Shown here in pieces: positions 1-11,450 of a stretch of DNA of 64,000 nt (the stretch's first letter is position 1; the number at the start of each line of letters is the position of its first letter). Where the stretch lies: NCBI RefSeq assembly GCF_910592395.1, contig NC_088324.1, positions 8,892,953 to 8,956,952 of the forward strand. The letters are read 5' to 3'. The translations under genes were made by a program, and so were the position numbers. The stretch comes from Lineus longissimus. Lineage: Eukaryota > Nemertea > Pilidiophora > Heteronemertea > Lineidae. The notes below the pieces were generated by a model. It made no database searches. It worked only from the letters and a program-made list of their open reading frames with translations, and was not told the DNA's origin.

Positions 1-530
1 ACAAGAATGGGACTCTTATGGAGGGGGATGAGGCTAAGTTACCCTTCCCTCTAAGTAGGATTCTTCATAAACTCTCCACATATGTCAACTGAGTAACAGG
101 TAGGGGACTCTTATGGAGGGGGAGGAGGTTAAGTTTCCCTCATCTCTAGGTAGGATTCTTCATCAACTCTCCACAAGTGTCAACTGAGTAACAAGAAGGG
201 GACTCTTATGGAGGGGGAAGAGGAGGAGGTTAAGTTACCCTCACCTCTAAGTAGGATTCTTCATAAACTCTCCAGATGTGTTAACTGAGAATTAAACAAG
301 AAGGGGACTCTTATGGAGGAGGAAGAGGCTAAGTTACCCTCACCACTAAGTAGGATTCTTCATAAACTCTCCACATGTATCAACTGAGTAACAAGAAGGG
401 GACTCTTATGGAGGGGGAAGAGGAGGAGGTTAAGTTACCCTCACCACTAGGTAGGATTCTTCATAAACTCTCCACATGTGTCAACTGAGTAACAAGAAGG
501 GGACTCCTGTATATAATGGAGGGGGAGGGG
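1..530. repeat. Minisatellite, about 100-bp units
   Basis: Five to six imperfect units of about 95-105 bp. Each contains ggggactcttatgg, a purine-rich GGAGG stretch and tcttcataaactctccaca. The phrase ggggactc recurs near 8, 103, 198, 303, 398 and 499. The array runs off the left edge and passes directly into the 43-bp array. No coding potential is seen. Confidence 0.9.
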
Positions 531-2504
531 GTTAAGTCTTGGAGATAAAGATTCTCACAAGGGGCTGACTCGATATACTGTAGCCTTTGAGATGGAGATT
601 CTCACATGGGACTGTTTACTTTAACCTTGGAGATGTAGTTTCTCACAAGGGACTGATATACTGTAAGCCTTGGAGATAAAGATTTTCACAAGGGGGTGAT
701 ATACTATAAGGCATGGAGGTGAAGATTCTCACAGGGGACTAATATACTGTAACCCATTGAGATGAAGATACTCACAAGAGACTGATTACTGTAAGCCTTT
801 GAAATGAAGATTCTCACAAGAGACTGATATACTGTAGGCCTTGCAGATGAAGATTCGGCAGACAAGGGACTGACATTCTGTAAGCCTTGGAGATAAAGAT
901 TCTTCACAAGGGGTTGATAGACTATAAGGCATTGAGGTGAAGATTCTCACAGGGGGCTAATACATGAATATTGTAACCCACTGAGATGAAGATACTAAGA
1001 AAGGGACGGATATCCTGTGAACCTTTGAGATGAAGATTCGCACAAGGGACTAATATTATACAGGAAGTAGATAAAGATTCCCACAAGGGACTGATATAAT
1101 TCTTGGAGATGAAGATTCTCACAGGTGACTGACTAACCCATTGAGATGAAGACACTCACAAGGGACTAATATCTTGTGAACCTTTGAGATTAAGATTCTC
1201 ACAATGGAATTATAATTATACCATAAGCCTTGGAGATGAAGACTCTGCAGACAGGGGACTGATATACATACCGCAGGCCTTTGAGTTTAAGATTCTCACA
1301 AGAGAATAATATTCTGTAGGCTTTGTAGATAAAGAAAGATTCTGACAAGGGAATTATATACTGTAAGCCTTGAAGATGAAGATTCTCACAAGGGGCTATT
1401 CTGCAAGTTTTGGAGATGGACGTTTCTCACAAGAGACAGGTATACTGTAAGCCTTAGAGATGAAGATTCTCACAAGGGGCTGATATGCAGTAAGTCTGCT
1501 TGGAGATAAAGATTCTGAAAAGGGACTTATTAAAATTGTAAGCCTTGAAAAGATTCTCACAAGGGGCAGATATACTGTAAGCCTTGGAGATGAAGATTCT
1601 CAAAGGGGGCTGATATACTGTAAGCCTTGGAGATGAAGATTCTCAAAGGGGGCTGATATACTGTAAGCCTTGGAGTTGAAGATTCTCAAAGGGGGCTGTT
1701 ATACTGTAAGCCTTGGAGATGAAGATTCTAACAAGGGAGTGATGGATATACACTGTGAGCCTTGGAGATAAAGTTTTTCACAAGGGACTGATATACTATG
1801 AGGCTTGGCGATGAAGACTCTCAAAATTTATTGATACATGTATTCGGTAACCCATTGAGATGAAGATACTGTGAACCTTGGAGATGTAGTTTCTCACAAG
1901 GGACTGATATACTGTAGGCCTAGGAGATAAAGATTTCCACAAGGGGGTGATATACTATGAGGCTTGGAGATGAAGATTCTCACAGGGGACTAATATACTG
2001 TAACCCATTGAGATGAAGATACTCACAAGGGACTGATTACTGTAAGCCTTTGAAATGAAGATTCTCACAAGAGACTGATATACTGTAGGCCTTGCAGATG
2101 AAGATTCGGCAGACAAGGGACTGATATACTGTAAGCCTTGGAGATAAAGATTCTTCACAAGGGGGTGATAGACTATAAGGCATGGAGGTGAAGATTCTCA
2201 CAGGGGACTAATATATTGTAACCCACTGAGATGAAGATACTAAGAAAGGGACTGATATCCTGTGAACCCTTGAGATGAAGATTCGCACAAGGGACTAATA
2301 TAATGCAGGAAGTAGATAAAGATTCCCACAAGGGACTGATACAATTCTTGGAGATGAAGATTCTCACAGGTGACTGACATACTGTAACCCATTGAGATGA
2401 AGACACTCACAAGGGACTAATATCTTGTGAACCTTTGAGATTAAGATTCTCACAATGGAATTATATACCATAAGCCTTGGCGATGAAGATTCTGCAGACA
2501 AGGG
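531..2504. repeat. 43-bp minisatellite with higher-order structure (left part)
   Basis: Diverged units of about 43 bp, with a consensus built from gatatactgtaagccttgg followed by agatgaagattctcacaaggg. Blocks of many monomers recur as larger units: the stretch beginning near 704 reappears near 1955 (1251 bp later). This is the same array that continues at 7704-11450; the BEL/Pao element was inserted into it. 43 is not a multiple of three, and short minus-strand reading frames here are only by-products of the repeat. Confidence 0.93.
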
Positions 2505-2624
2505 TGATCGGACAATAACACACAAATGAACTGCGCATGTTCCTTTCCTTATTTAATCACAACACAAGTTGACGGAGATACAATTTAGGTAGAAAATTCC
2601 CGATTTCCTGCTTCTTTCGCTCTC
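2505..2624 (-). repeat. Truncated 3' LTR (120 bp)
   Basis: By eye, all 120 bases match 7465-7584. Identity stops at cgctctc (ending 2624), where the pol sequence begins. This marks the deletion breakpoint. Confidence 0.93.
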
Positions 2625-5600
2625 AGCTGTGAAATACCAACGTGGTATAGCGACGCTCCGTAAACCAGGCAAATCCTTCTTCCAAGTCTCCCATGCCGCC
2701 AACAGATTTTCCGGAAGTTGCTCATCCCATCCATACTTGCAACTCAGTTGTAGGATCCGTTTGGCCACCAGGGTCACCGGTCCAACCACACCCATTGGAT
2801 CATAGATGGCGCTAACTGCAGCAAGACACTCCCTTCTAGTGTTACTCTGGACTCCACTTTTCTCTAGCCCCGAGACCTGTAATCCAATGCTATCTTCCTC
2901 CACGTTCCATTTGACTCCAAGTGGTCTTTCTACTGTTGGTGTATCCAGGTCGAGGTCTACAGATCCGGTAGCACGTACTTCTCCAGGCAAGGCTTTTAGG
3001 ACCTCAGTGGAATTTGACACAAACTTTGTCAACTGCATCCTTCCTTCAGCTAACAGTGCAATCAGGCCTAGCGATAGCAAGATTGCAACTCCGACCTTGG
3101 CGACACTCTTCAGGAAGTCATCAACATAGAAACTTCGACGTACTGCTGCTGCTACACCTGGATCGTACTTCCTGCCATGATCCTCAGCACATTTTCTCAG
3201 TCCAAACGTGCATGCACAGGGACTATCTGTAGCACCAAAGATGCGCCTCTTAAATTGACAAACAGCTGGGTCCCTTTCAAGTCCATCTCGCCACCACAGA
3301 AACCGCAACGCCTCACAGTCTGCTCTCGATACCTTAAACTGGGAAAACATGGCTTTGATGTCTGCTGTAACAGCCACCTTGTGCTCCCTGAACCTCATGA
3401 GCACGCCCAAAAGATTATTGTTGAGGTCGGGTCCCTGCCCCAATTCCTTGTTAAGTGAGGTGTTCTTGAACTCAGCTGCAGCATCAAATACTACTCTTAC
3501 ACGTCCGGGTTTGTTCACATTCTTCACCCCGTGGTGTGGCAAATACCATACTTTGCCATTTGAAGAATCTGCCTCCTCCGGTGTAAGAACCCTTGCATAC
3601 CCCTCTTGAAAATTCGCATCCATCGCTTGTTGGTACATCACAGCATACTCTGGATCCTTGTCAAAGCGTCTTTTCAGGCTGGCCAATCGTTTCTCTGCCA
3701 TTAGCTTGTTATCTGGAAGCTCTGGGTTGCTACTCTTCCAGAGTAGTCCATTCTCATAGTAGCCTCCTTCTGTTTGATGGGTTGTATTCTCCAACAAAGC
3801 CAAACAACGGCGATCACAAACTGACATCATCTTTACATTGCTATCCTCAAATCCATGCTTCTCCACTTCCCATAACTTCTCAACCGCTTTTCTTAGGTTG
3901 GCATCTTCGCCTGTACTCCGGGTTTCTGAAGTGGCACCTTGGTGTGTAACGATGTGGTTGACATCCACTTCTGAGGTTGCACCATCTTGTATTGGGCCAG
4001 CCACACACCATCCAAGTGGAGTCCTAACAGCATACGGCTGATTGTTAGGGTCTTTACCATAGCAGCTTTCCAATACCGCATGTGCTACAGGCACACTCTC
4101 ACCGATGAGCACCGATACTGCATCAATGTCGACCTTCGCAGAAGGTTGAATCCCCTTGAGATGATCATATGCAGCCAAGTCCATGGCTTCTCGATGATGA
4201 CGACTGTCAATGTGCAGTTCACCAACAACATATGCCTTTGCTACTGGGATGACAGGCTGGTCTCTATCAATAGGCTGTAAACTACATGTACACACTGTGA
4301 CATCTTTGGGTTGTCCTTGGACAAGAACTGTATTCACCAGAATTGATTCCTGTTTCCCCTTCAACTCCAATATCTTTGCCAATTTTTTTGTTATCAGTGT
4401 AGTGCTAGAACCCGTGTCTAGCAGTCCTAATGTTGTGACTGACCTTCCATTTTCTGCTAGCACCCGCACTGGCACAACCTTCAGCAAAACATCCCCATGA
4501 CCTGGCCTAGATGTTGACATGGCCCCAACCGTCTGGGAAGTGGAACCTGTCTGACTCCTTTCTCTGTCCTTATCCACAGCAGGTGTTGACCAAGACCCTC
4601 CAGGCAATCCCTCCTTGCGTTTGTCATTGTGTAACAGTGAGTGGTGGTCACCACCACAGGTCTCACATGGCTTCTTCCTCCTACAGTCTTTGATCCTGTG
4701 CTTTCCAAGACATCCATAGCACAAAAGATTTGCCCGTGCAAATTTTCTCCTAGCCTGAGGATCCTCTTTCTTGAACTTGAAGCAGTCCCCGATGAAATGA
4801 CCCCTTTTGCAAAATCGGCACTGTGGCTTAGTGCTATCCTGCTTCTGCTGGTTGTCCTCGCTAGCAGCTTGTGTAGACAGAGTCGTAACCTTGAACTGCG
4901 GATTGGGTGCTAAGGCTGTCTGCTTAGACTTATCTTTCTTCGTGGCAAATGAACTACTGGTAGAATACGATGCTGATTTCACCTCAAACACTACATGGTT
5001 CACAACCTTGGCCTGGCGCTTTACGAAGTCGACCAAATCAAACAAGTGTGGAAATCTATCCTGATCTTCTAACCTCGACACCTCTTTCACCCATCTGGCT
5101 TGTACTCCTGCTGGCAAACGATCGAACACAGCCCTTAGCGTCGCCTGAGTGTCGGCTTCCCTCAGCAGATCAAGATCCGACAGAGTCTTATACGCAGCAT
5201 TCAACTGGTCAGAGAATTCAAGCAATCCTTTGCTATCCTGCTGGGTAATCCTCTTGCCACTAGTGATTCTCTCGATGCAAGATTTCACAATCTGATATGG
5301 TCTACCAAATCTGTCTTTCAATACGTTTAACGCTTGAGTATAACCATCCTTGGTCCCGTCGAAATGCAGAATTGCCTTATGTGCATCTCCCGTTGTGAGC
5401 ATCAGCAACTGTGACAGTTTGAAGCTATCTGTAAAAGGCTTAGTCCCAACTCTCAAATCAAAGGATCTACGAAACTTGGTGTATTCCGAAGGAGTACCAT
5501 CAAAAGACATAGGTGGAGGAGTAGGCAACTCAGTCTGAAGCGCTAATTTCTCCAATACTAATGCTAATGTTGCGTCACTCGATGCGCCCTGGCACCTCCC

Positions 5601-7067
5601 CCCATCAGGAAGCTGCTGATCGACTTGACTATAACCAGCTGGGTTGAGCTCCATTGACCCTGCACCCGGTTGTACTTGATATGAGTTTCGAGGCATTTGA
5701 CCCGCCCCTGCTCTTCCTTGATGGTAATCAACTTGTGTCCCTGCAGCTGGAAAATGCTCTTGCCCCCTGCCATGATAGTGTTGCCTGCTATCATCACTGC
5801 TATGATGCACAACATTTGAAGGGATTTGACTAACTTCCATTTCGGCTTGGGGCTGATAGTTTGTCATGGAACTAGTGTATGCACACATTGGCTTAATACC
5901 GGTATTACAAATGTCTCTTGCCATCCGATCTCTGTAGCATAGGTCCTGATGTACGGCACTGCTCCTAGGTCCATGATCCATATAGTCACCTCGATCTGTG
6001 TAGCTAAGACCTGCACTGTGAACTTGATTTCCCCTTTGAAATCTGCCTTCACCATTTACCCGGCCTGAGTACTGTGCTTGGCTCGCGCAGTCCAGTAAAT
6101 ACTGAACGGGTTCGTAATTCTGATGGTTTATATCCTGATACAATCCTGTGTAGGTTTCCTCCTGTATCATTGGCCTTGACTGGTCATAACATTTTTTAGT
6201 GTCACTTTCCTTATCTATAGGCCTACCACTGACTCCCGGTTCAGGCTTTAATCTAATCACTCCTGGCGAATTGCCAATAGCTCCTGATCCCATGGGTGTG
6301 AACCTCACTGCATCCGGGTTGAGCCCCATCCCAGGGCTTACTTCATTTTGACTATGCACTGTGTGCCGTGCAATTTTGCGTACCGGTACTCTGCTGTTTG
6401 CTACATGTATATTATCACCAATCTCCTTGGTTATAACAGACTGCTGTGCTCCCTTTATACCAGCCTGGCGTTTTCCCATCTCATACTCCAAAAGTAATCC
6501 CAGCTTCTTGCATTCCTCTTCCATAACGTGAATCTCATTTTCTAAATTACATCTATCCTGTTTCTGAGCAGTGGTCCCCTGAGATTCACAATTCTGAGCT
6601 TTATGCAAAACTCCACTGCTATGAGTATCATCCGACAGTGGCGCCATCCCATTAGCGACGTTAGAACTATCCATGCCCTGCATTTGAGCCAAGTAACTAA
6701 TTTGATTCCTTGCCACTTCCAAAATATGCTTTACCTGTCGCCCTATTTCATAATATCTGTCCCATGCGACGCGTGCCTCCGGCTGCAACGCCACAGCACT
6801 AAAATTATCCAGCTGTTTCCTGTATTTCTCCGACGATGAACAGATGTCCTCCTCAGCATCCTCAATTTCCTCTACGGACATTCCTGTGAGCCCTCCCTCC
6901 AATTTACCAACCTTCCTCAACACTATTGCTGATAATTGACCCAATGATCTTTTAAAGGACACACATTTCTCCGTAGCGATCGCATCCCAATCGAGTAACG
7001 AGCTAGGCCTCCTGTTCCTAGGCCTCAAAGACTGGTTCCCAATACCATGCTGATCTGCCATATTCAA
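2553..7067 (-). CDS. BEL/Pao gag-protease-RT polyprotein, C-terminally truncated
   Basis: One open frame of 1504 codons. An N-terminal coiled, charged region is followed by a gag-like DUF1759 region starting near residue 514 (PTPPPMSFDG). Zinc knuckles lie near 749 (CRFCKRGHF, then a second CYGC cluster). A retroviral-type aspartic protease has LLDTGSS near 880. Reverse transcriptase has YVDD near 1313, and a Pao A17-type region follows it. The frame crosses the deletion point at about residue 1481 and ends in LTR-derived codons, so RNase H and integrase are absent. The family normally encodes all of these in one polyprotein. The uninterrupted frame and identical LTR segments point to recent insertion. 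It lies wholly inside the retrotransposon and has no link to the host genes. Confidence 0.92.
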   Translation of the reverse strand: MNMADQHGIGNQSLRPRNRRPSSLLDWDAIATEKCVSFKRSLGQLSAIVLRKVGKLEGGLTGMSVEEIEDAEEDICSSSEKYRKQLDNFSAVALQPEARVAWDRYYEIGRQVKHILEVARNQISYLAQMQGMDSSNVANGMAPLSDDTHSSGVLHKAQNCESQGTTAQKQDRCNLENEIHVMEEECKKLGLLLEYEMGKRQAGIKGAQQSVITKEIGDNIHVANSRVPVRKIARHTVHSQNEVSPGMGLNPDAVRFTPMGSGAIGNSPGVIRLKPEPGVSGRPIDKESDTKKCYDQSRPMIQEETYTGLYQDINHQNYEPVQYLLDCASQAQYSGRVNGEGRFQRGNQVHSAGLSYTDRGDYMDHGPRSSAVHQDLCYRDRMARDICNTGIKPMCAYTSSMTNYQPQAEMEVSQIPSNVVHHSSDDSRQHYHGRGQEHFPAAGTQVDYHQGRAGAGQMPRNSYQVQPGAGSMELNPAGYSQVDQQLPDGGRCQGASSDATLALVLEKLALQTELPTPPPMSFDGTPSEYTKFRRSFDLRVGTKPFTDSFKLSQLLMLTTGDAHKAILHFDGTKDGYTQALNVLKDRFGRPYQIVKSCIERITSGKRITQQDSKGLLEFSDQLNAAYKTLSDLDLLREADTQATLRAVFDRLPAGVQARWVKEVSRLEDQDRFPHLFDLVDFVKRQAKVVNHVVFEVKSASYSTSSSFATKKDKSKQTALAPNPQFKVTTLSTQAASEDNQQKQDSTKPQCRFCKRGHFIGDCFKFKKEDPQARRKFARANLLCYGCLGKHRIKDCRRKKPCETCGGDHHSLLHNDKRKEGLPGGSWSTPAVDKDRERSQTGSTSQTVGAMSTSRPGHGDVLLKVVPVRVLAENGRSVTTLGLLDTGSSTTLITKKLAKILELKGKQESILVNTVLVQGQPKDVTVCTCSLQPIDRDQPVIPVAKAYVVGELHIDSRHHREAMDLAAYDHLKGIQPSAKVDIDAVSVLIGESVPVAHAVLESCYGKDPNNQPYAVRTPLGWCVAGPIQDGATSEVDVNHIVTHQGATSETRSTGEDANLRKAVEKLWEVEKHGFEDSNVKMMSVCDRRCLALLENTTHQTEGGYYENGLLWKSSNPELPDNKLMAEKRLASLKRRFDKDPEYAVMYQQAMDANFQEGYARVLTPEEADSSNGKVWYLPHHGVKNVNKPGRVRVVFDAAAEFKNTSLNKELGQGPDLNNNLLGVLMRFREHKVAVTADIKAMFSQFKVSRADCEALRFLWWRDGLERDPAVCQFKRRIFGATDSPCACTFGLRKCAEDHGRKYDPGVAAAVRRSFYVDDFLKSVAKVGVAILLSLGLIALLAEGRMQLTKFVSNSTEVLKALPGEVRATGSVDLDLDTPTVERPLGVKWNVEEDSIGLQVSGLEKSGVQSNTRRECLAAVSAIYDPMGVVGPVTLVAKRILQLSCKYGWDEQLPENLLAAWETWKKDLPGLRSVAIPRWYFTAESERSRKSGIFYLNCISVNLCCD

Positions 7068-7445
7068 AATTTATGTATGCCTTAAGCAAAGTCCCAAGTT
7101 GTCAAATATCACCAGTGTCCCTTTAAAACTCACACAAACCTATTAACGTTGATCATTGCAGCAAAATCCTATGTTGCTATGCTCATCATATTTATAATGT
7201 CACGAACGGAAATGAAGAAACTGCAGTCCTAATTAAAATCCGTATCATCAAAAACTAACTGGACCAAACTTGTTACATCAGCTACCAATATCCCAAATGA
7301 GTTGCCGTCCTGGGGACGAGGTAATAAGAAATCCGTGCAAGACACCGAGTACACCCTCTGCTGTACACATAAATCCTAGGGACGAGTATTAATAGCCACT
7401 CATTTCCGCGGGCTTTTCCGACACTGTCAAAACCATCCAAATTAA

Positions 7446-7462
7446 GACTCAGCAAGTTACCA
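7446..7462 (-). other. Probable primer binding site
   Basis: Read on the minus strand, the sequence just inside the 5' LTR begins TGGTAACTTGCTGAG, starting two bases after the LTR end (7465). A TGG start next to the 5' LTR is the usual place and form of a tRNA primer site. The matching tRNA was not identified. Confidence 0.55.
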
Positions 7463-7464
7463 AA

Positions 7465-7698
7465 TGATCGGACAATAACACACAAATGAACTGCGCATGT
7501 TCCTTTCCTTATTTAATCACAACACAAGTTGACGGAGATACAATTTAGGTAGAAAATTCCCGATTTCCTGCTTCTTTCGCTCTCGTAACTTGCTGCTGCT
7601 TCCAAGGCAAATTATCCGACAGCAAGTTACGCCGCAGATGTAACAAATTTCACCATCTGAAACATCAATATACTGTAAACCCCGTTATGGCACCAACA
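7465..7698 (-). repeat. Complete 5' LTR (234 bp)
   Basis: Bounded by TG (7698) and CA (7465) on the minus strand, next to the AAGGG target duplication at 7699-7703. It contains the 120-bp segment shared with the left LTR remnant, plus 114 bp absent on the left. Promoter elements were not resolved. Confidence 0.88.
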
Positions 7699-7703
7699 AA
7701 GGG

Positions 7704-10700
7704 ACTGATATACATACTGTAGGCCTTTGAGTTTAAGATTCTCACAAGGGAATAATATTCTGTAGGCCTTGTAGACACAGATTCTCACAAGGGAAGTATA
7801 TACTGTAAGCCTTGGAGATGAAGATTCTCACAAGGGAATGATATACTGTAAGCCTTCAAGATGAAGATTCTCACAAGGGGCTATTCTGCAAGTTTTGGAG
7901 ATGACGTTTCTCACAAGAGACTGGTATACTGTAAGCCTTAGAGATGAAGATTCTCACAAGGGGCTGATATACAGTAAGTCTAGCTTGGAGATAAAGATTC
8001 TGAAAAGGGACTTATTAAAATTGTAAGCCTTGAAGATGAAGATTCTCACAAGGGGCAGATATACTGTAAGCCTCAGCGATGAAGATTCTCAAAGGGGGCT
8101 GATATACTGTAAGCCTTGGAGATGAAGATTCTAACAAGGGAGTGATGGATATACACTGTGAGCCTTGGAGATAAAGTTTTTCACAAGGGACTGATATACT
8201 ACAGGCCTTGGAGATGAAGACTCTCAAAATTGATTGATACATGTATTCGGTAACCCATTGAGATGAAGATACTGTGAACCTTGGAGATGTAGTTTCTCAC
8301 AAGGGACTGATATACTGTAGGCCTAGGAGATAAAGATTTCCACAAGGGGGTGATATACTATGAGGCTTGGAGATGAAGATTCTCACAGGGGACTAATATA
8401 CTGTAACCCATTGAGATGAAGATACTCACAAGGGACTGATTACTGTAAGCCTTTGAAATGAAGATTCTCACAAGAGACTGATATACTGTAGGCCTTGCAG
8501 ATGAAGATTCGGCAGACAAGGGACTGATATACTGTAAGCCTTGGAGATAAAGATTCTTCACAAGGGGGTGATAGACTATAAGGCATGGAGGTGAAGATTC
8601 TCACAGGGGATTAATATATTGTAACCCACTGAGATGAAGATACTAAGAAAGGGACTGATATCCTGTGAACCCTTGAGATGAAGATTCGCACAAGGGACTA
8701 ATATAATGCAGGAAGTAGATAAAGATTCCCACAAGGGACTGATACAATTCTTGGAGATGAAGATTCTCACAGGTGACTGACATACTGTAACCCATTGAGA
8801 TGAAGACACTCACAAGGGACTAATATCTTGTGAACCTTTGAGATTAAGATTCTCACAATGGAATTATATACCATAAGCCTTGGCGATGAAGATTCTGCAG
8901 ACAAGGGACTGATATACATACTGTAGGCCTTTGAGTTTAAGATTCTCACAAGGGAATAATATTCTGTAGGCCTTGTAGACACAGATTCTCACAAGGGAAG
9001 TATATAATGTAAGCCTTGGAGATGAAGATTCTCACAAGGGAATGATATACTGTAAGCCTTCAAGATGAAGATTCTCACAAGGGGCTATTCTGCAAGTTTT
9101 GGAGATGACGTTTCTCTCAAGAGACTGGTATACTGTAAGCCTTAGAGATGAAGATTCTCACAAGGGGCTGATATACAGTAAGTCTAGCTTGGAGATAAAG
9201 ATTCTGAAAAGGGACTTATTAAAATTGTAAGCCTTGAAGATGAAGATTCTCACAAGGGGCAGATATACTGTAAGCCTCAGCGATGAAGATTCTCAAAGGG
9301 GGCTGATATACTGTAAGCCTTGGAGATGAAGATTCTAACAAGGGAGTGATGGATATACACTGTGAGCCTTGGAGATAAAGTTTTTCACAAGGGACTGATA
9401 TACTACAGGCCTTGGAGATGAAGACTCTCAAAATTGATTGATACATGTATTCGGTAACCCATTGAGATGAAGATACTGTGAACCTTGGAGATGTAGTTTC
9501 TCACAAGGGACTGATATACTGTAAGCCTTGGAGATAAGATTTCCACAAGGGGGTGATATACTATGAGGCTTGGAGATGAAGATTCTCACAGGGGACTAAT
9601 ATACTGTAACCCATCGAGATGAAGATACTCACAAGGGACTGATTACTGTAAGCCTTTGAAATGAAGATTCTCACAAGAGACTGATATACTGTAGGCCTTG
9701 CAGATGAAGATTCGGCAGACAAGGGACTGATATACTGTAAGCCTTGGAGATAAAGATTCTTCACAAGGGGGTGATAGACTATAAGGCATGGAGTAGAAGA
9801 TTCTCACAGGGGACTAATATATTGTCACCCACTGAGATGAAGATACTAAGAAAGGGACTGATATCCTGTGAACCCTTGAGATGAAGATTCGCACAAGGGA
9901 CTAATATAATGCAGGAAGTAGATAAAGATTCCCACAAGGGACTGATACAATTCTTGGAGATGAAGATTCTCACAGGTGACTGACATACTGTAACCCATTG
10001 AGATGAAGACACTCACAAGGGACTAATATCTTGTGAACCTTTGAGATTAAGATTCTCACAATGGAATTATAATTATACCATAAGCCTTGGCGATGAAGAT
10101 TCTGCAGACAAGGGACTGATATACATACTGTAGGCCTTTGAGTTTAAGATTCTCACAAGGGAATAATATTCTGTAGGCCTTGTAGATACAGATTCTCACA
10201 AGGGAATTATATACTGTAAGCCTTGGAGATGAAGATTCTCACAAGGGAATTATATACTGTAAGCCTTGAAGATGAAGATTCTCACAAGGGGCTATTCTGC
10301 AAGTTTTGGAGATGACGTTTCTCACAAGAGACTGGTATACTGTAAGCCTTAGAGATGAAGATTCTCACAAGGGGCTGATATACAGTAAGTCTAGCTTGGA
10401 GATAAAGATTCTGAAAAGGGACTTATTAAAATTGTAAGCCTTGAAGATGAAGATTCTCGCAAGGGGCAGATATACTGTAAGCCTCAGCGATGAAGATTCT
10501 CAAAGGGGGCTGATATACTGTAAGCCTTGGAGATGAAGATTCTAACAAGGGACTGATATACAGTAAGTCTTGCTTGGAGATAAAGATTTTGAAAAGGGAC
10601 TTATTAAAATTGTAAGCCTTGAAGATGAAGATTCTCACAAGGGGCAGATATACTGTAAGCCTCAGCGATGAAGATTCTCAAAGGGGGCTGATATACGGTA

Positions 10701-11450
10701 AGCCTTGGAGATGAAGATTCTAACAAGGGACTGATGGATATACACTGTGAGCCTTGGAGATAAAGTTTTTCACAAGGGACTGATATACTACAGGCCTTGG
10801 AGATGAAGACTCTCAAATTGATTGATATTCGGTAACCAATTGAGATGAAGATACTGTGAACCTTGGAGATGTAGTTTCTCACAAGGGACTGATATACTGT
10901 AAGCCTTGGAGATAAGATTTCCACAAGGGGGTGATATACTATAAGGCTTGGAGATGAAGATTCTCACAGGGGACTAATATACTGTAACTCATTGAGATGA
11001 AGATACTCACAAGGGACTGATTACTGTAAGCCTTTGAAATGAAGATTCTCACAAGAGACTGATATACTGTAGGCCTTGCAGATGAAGATTCGGCAGACAA
11101 GGGACTGATATACTGTAAGCCTTTGAGATGAGGATTCTCACAAGGGACTGATATACTGTAGGTCTTGTAGATAAAGATTCTCAGAAGGGAATTGTATACT
11201 GTAAGCCTTGGAGATGAAGATTCTCATGGGAGACTCATATACAGTGAGCCTTGGAGATTAAAGATTCTGACAAAGGACTGGTGTACTATACGCCCTAGAA
11301 ATGCAGAGTCTCACAAAGGACTGATATACAGTGAGGCTGGGATATAAAGATTCTGACAGATATTCAGATATTTGACATTATACATTTACAGCATGAAAAT
11401 GACAACTCTGACAAAGGACTGATACTGTACAAGCCTTGGAAACGACGATT
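7704..11450. repeat. 43-bp minisatellite, higher-order repeat of about 1204 bp (right part)
   Basis: Same 43-bp family as 531-2504. Long blocks recur at an offset of 1203-1204 bp (8015 to 9219, 8358 to 9561, 8576 to 9779), which equals 28 monomers of 43 bp. Units decay towards 11450, where unique sequence begins. Within-block identity is high, so the large units were duplicated recently as blocks. Confidence 0.92.

Larger units (their letters stand above)
2505..7698 (-). mobile_element. BEL/Pao LTR retrotransposon, internally deleted, young insertion
   Basis: The element reads on the minus strand, from TG (right end, 7698) to CA (left end, 2505). It is flanked by 5-bp target duplications AAGGG (2500-2504 and 7699-7703) inside the 43-bp array. 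The right (5') LTR is 234 bp. The left (3') LTR keeps only its last 120 bp, which are identical to the matching part of the right LTR. The internal region holds gag, protease, reverse transcriptase and the start of the A17-type region, then jumps straight into the LTR remnant. RNase H, integrase and the upstream part of the 3' LTR are missing. Order and motifs fit the BEL/Pao family. The copy cannot be autonomous. Confidence 0.93.

Noticed and set aside
704-2406. Small minus-strand frames such as those rich in ENLHLQG in the left array
   Set aside because: They are by-products of the 43-bp repeat and recur with the higher-order unit. The period is not a multiple of three.
3014-5538. Plus-strand frames inside the retrotransposon
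   Set aside because: They are shadows of the minus-strand polyprotein and have no recognisable product.
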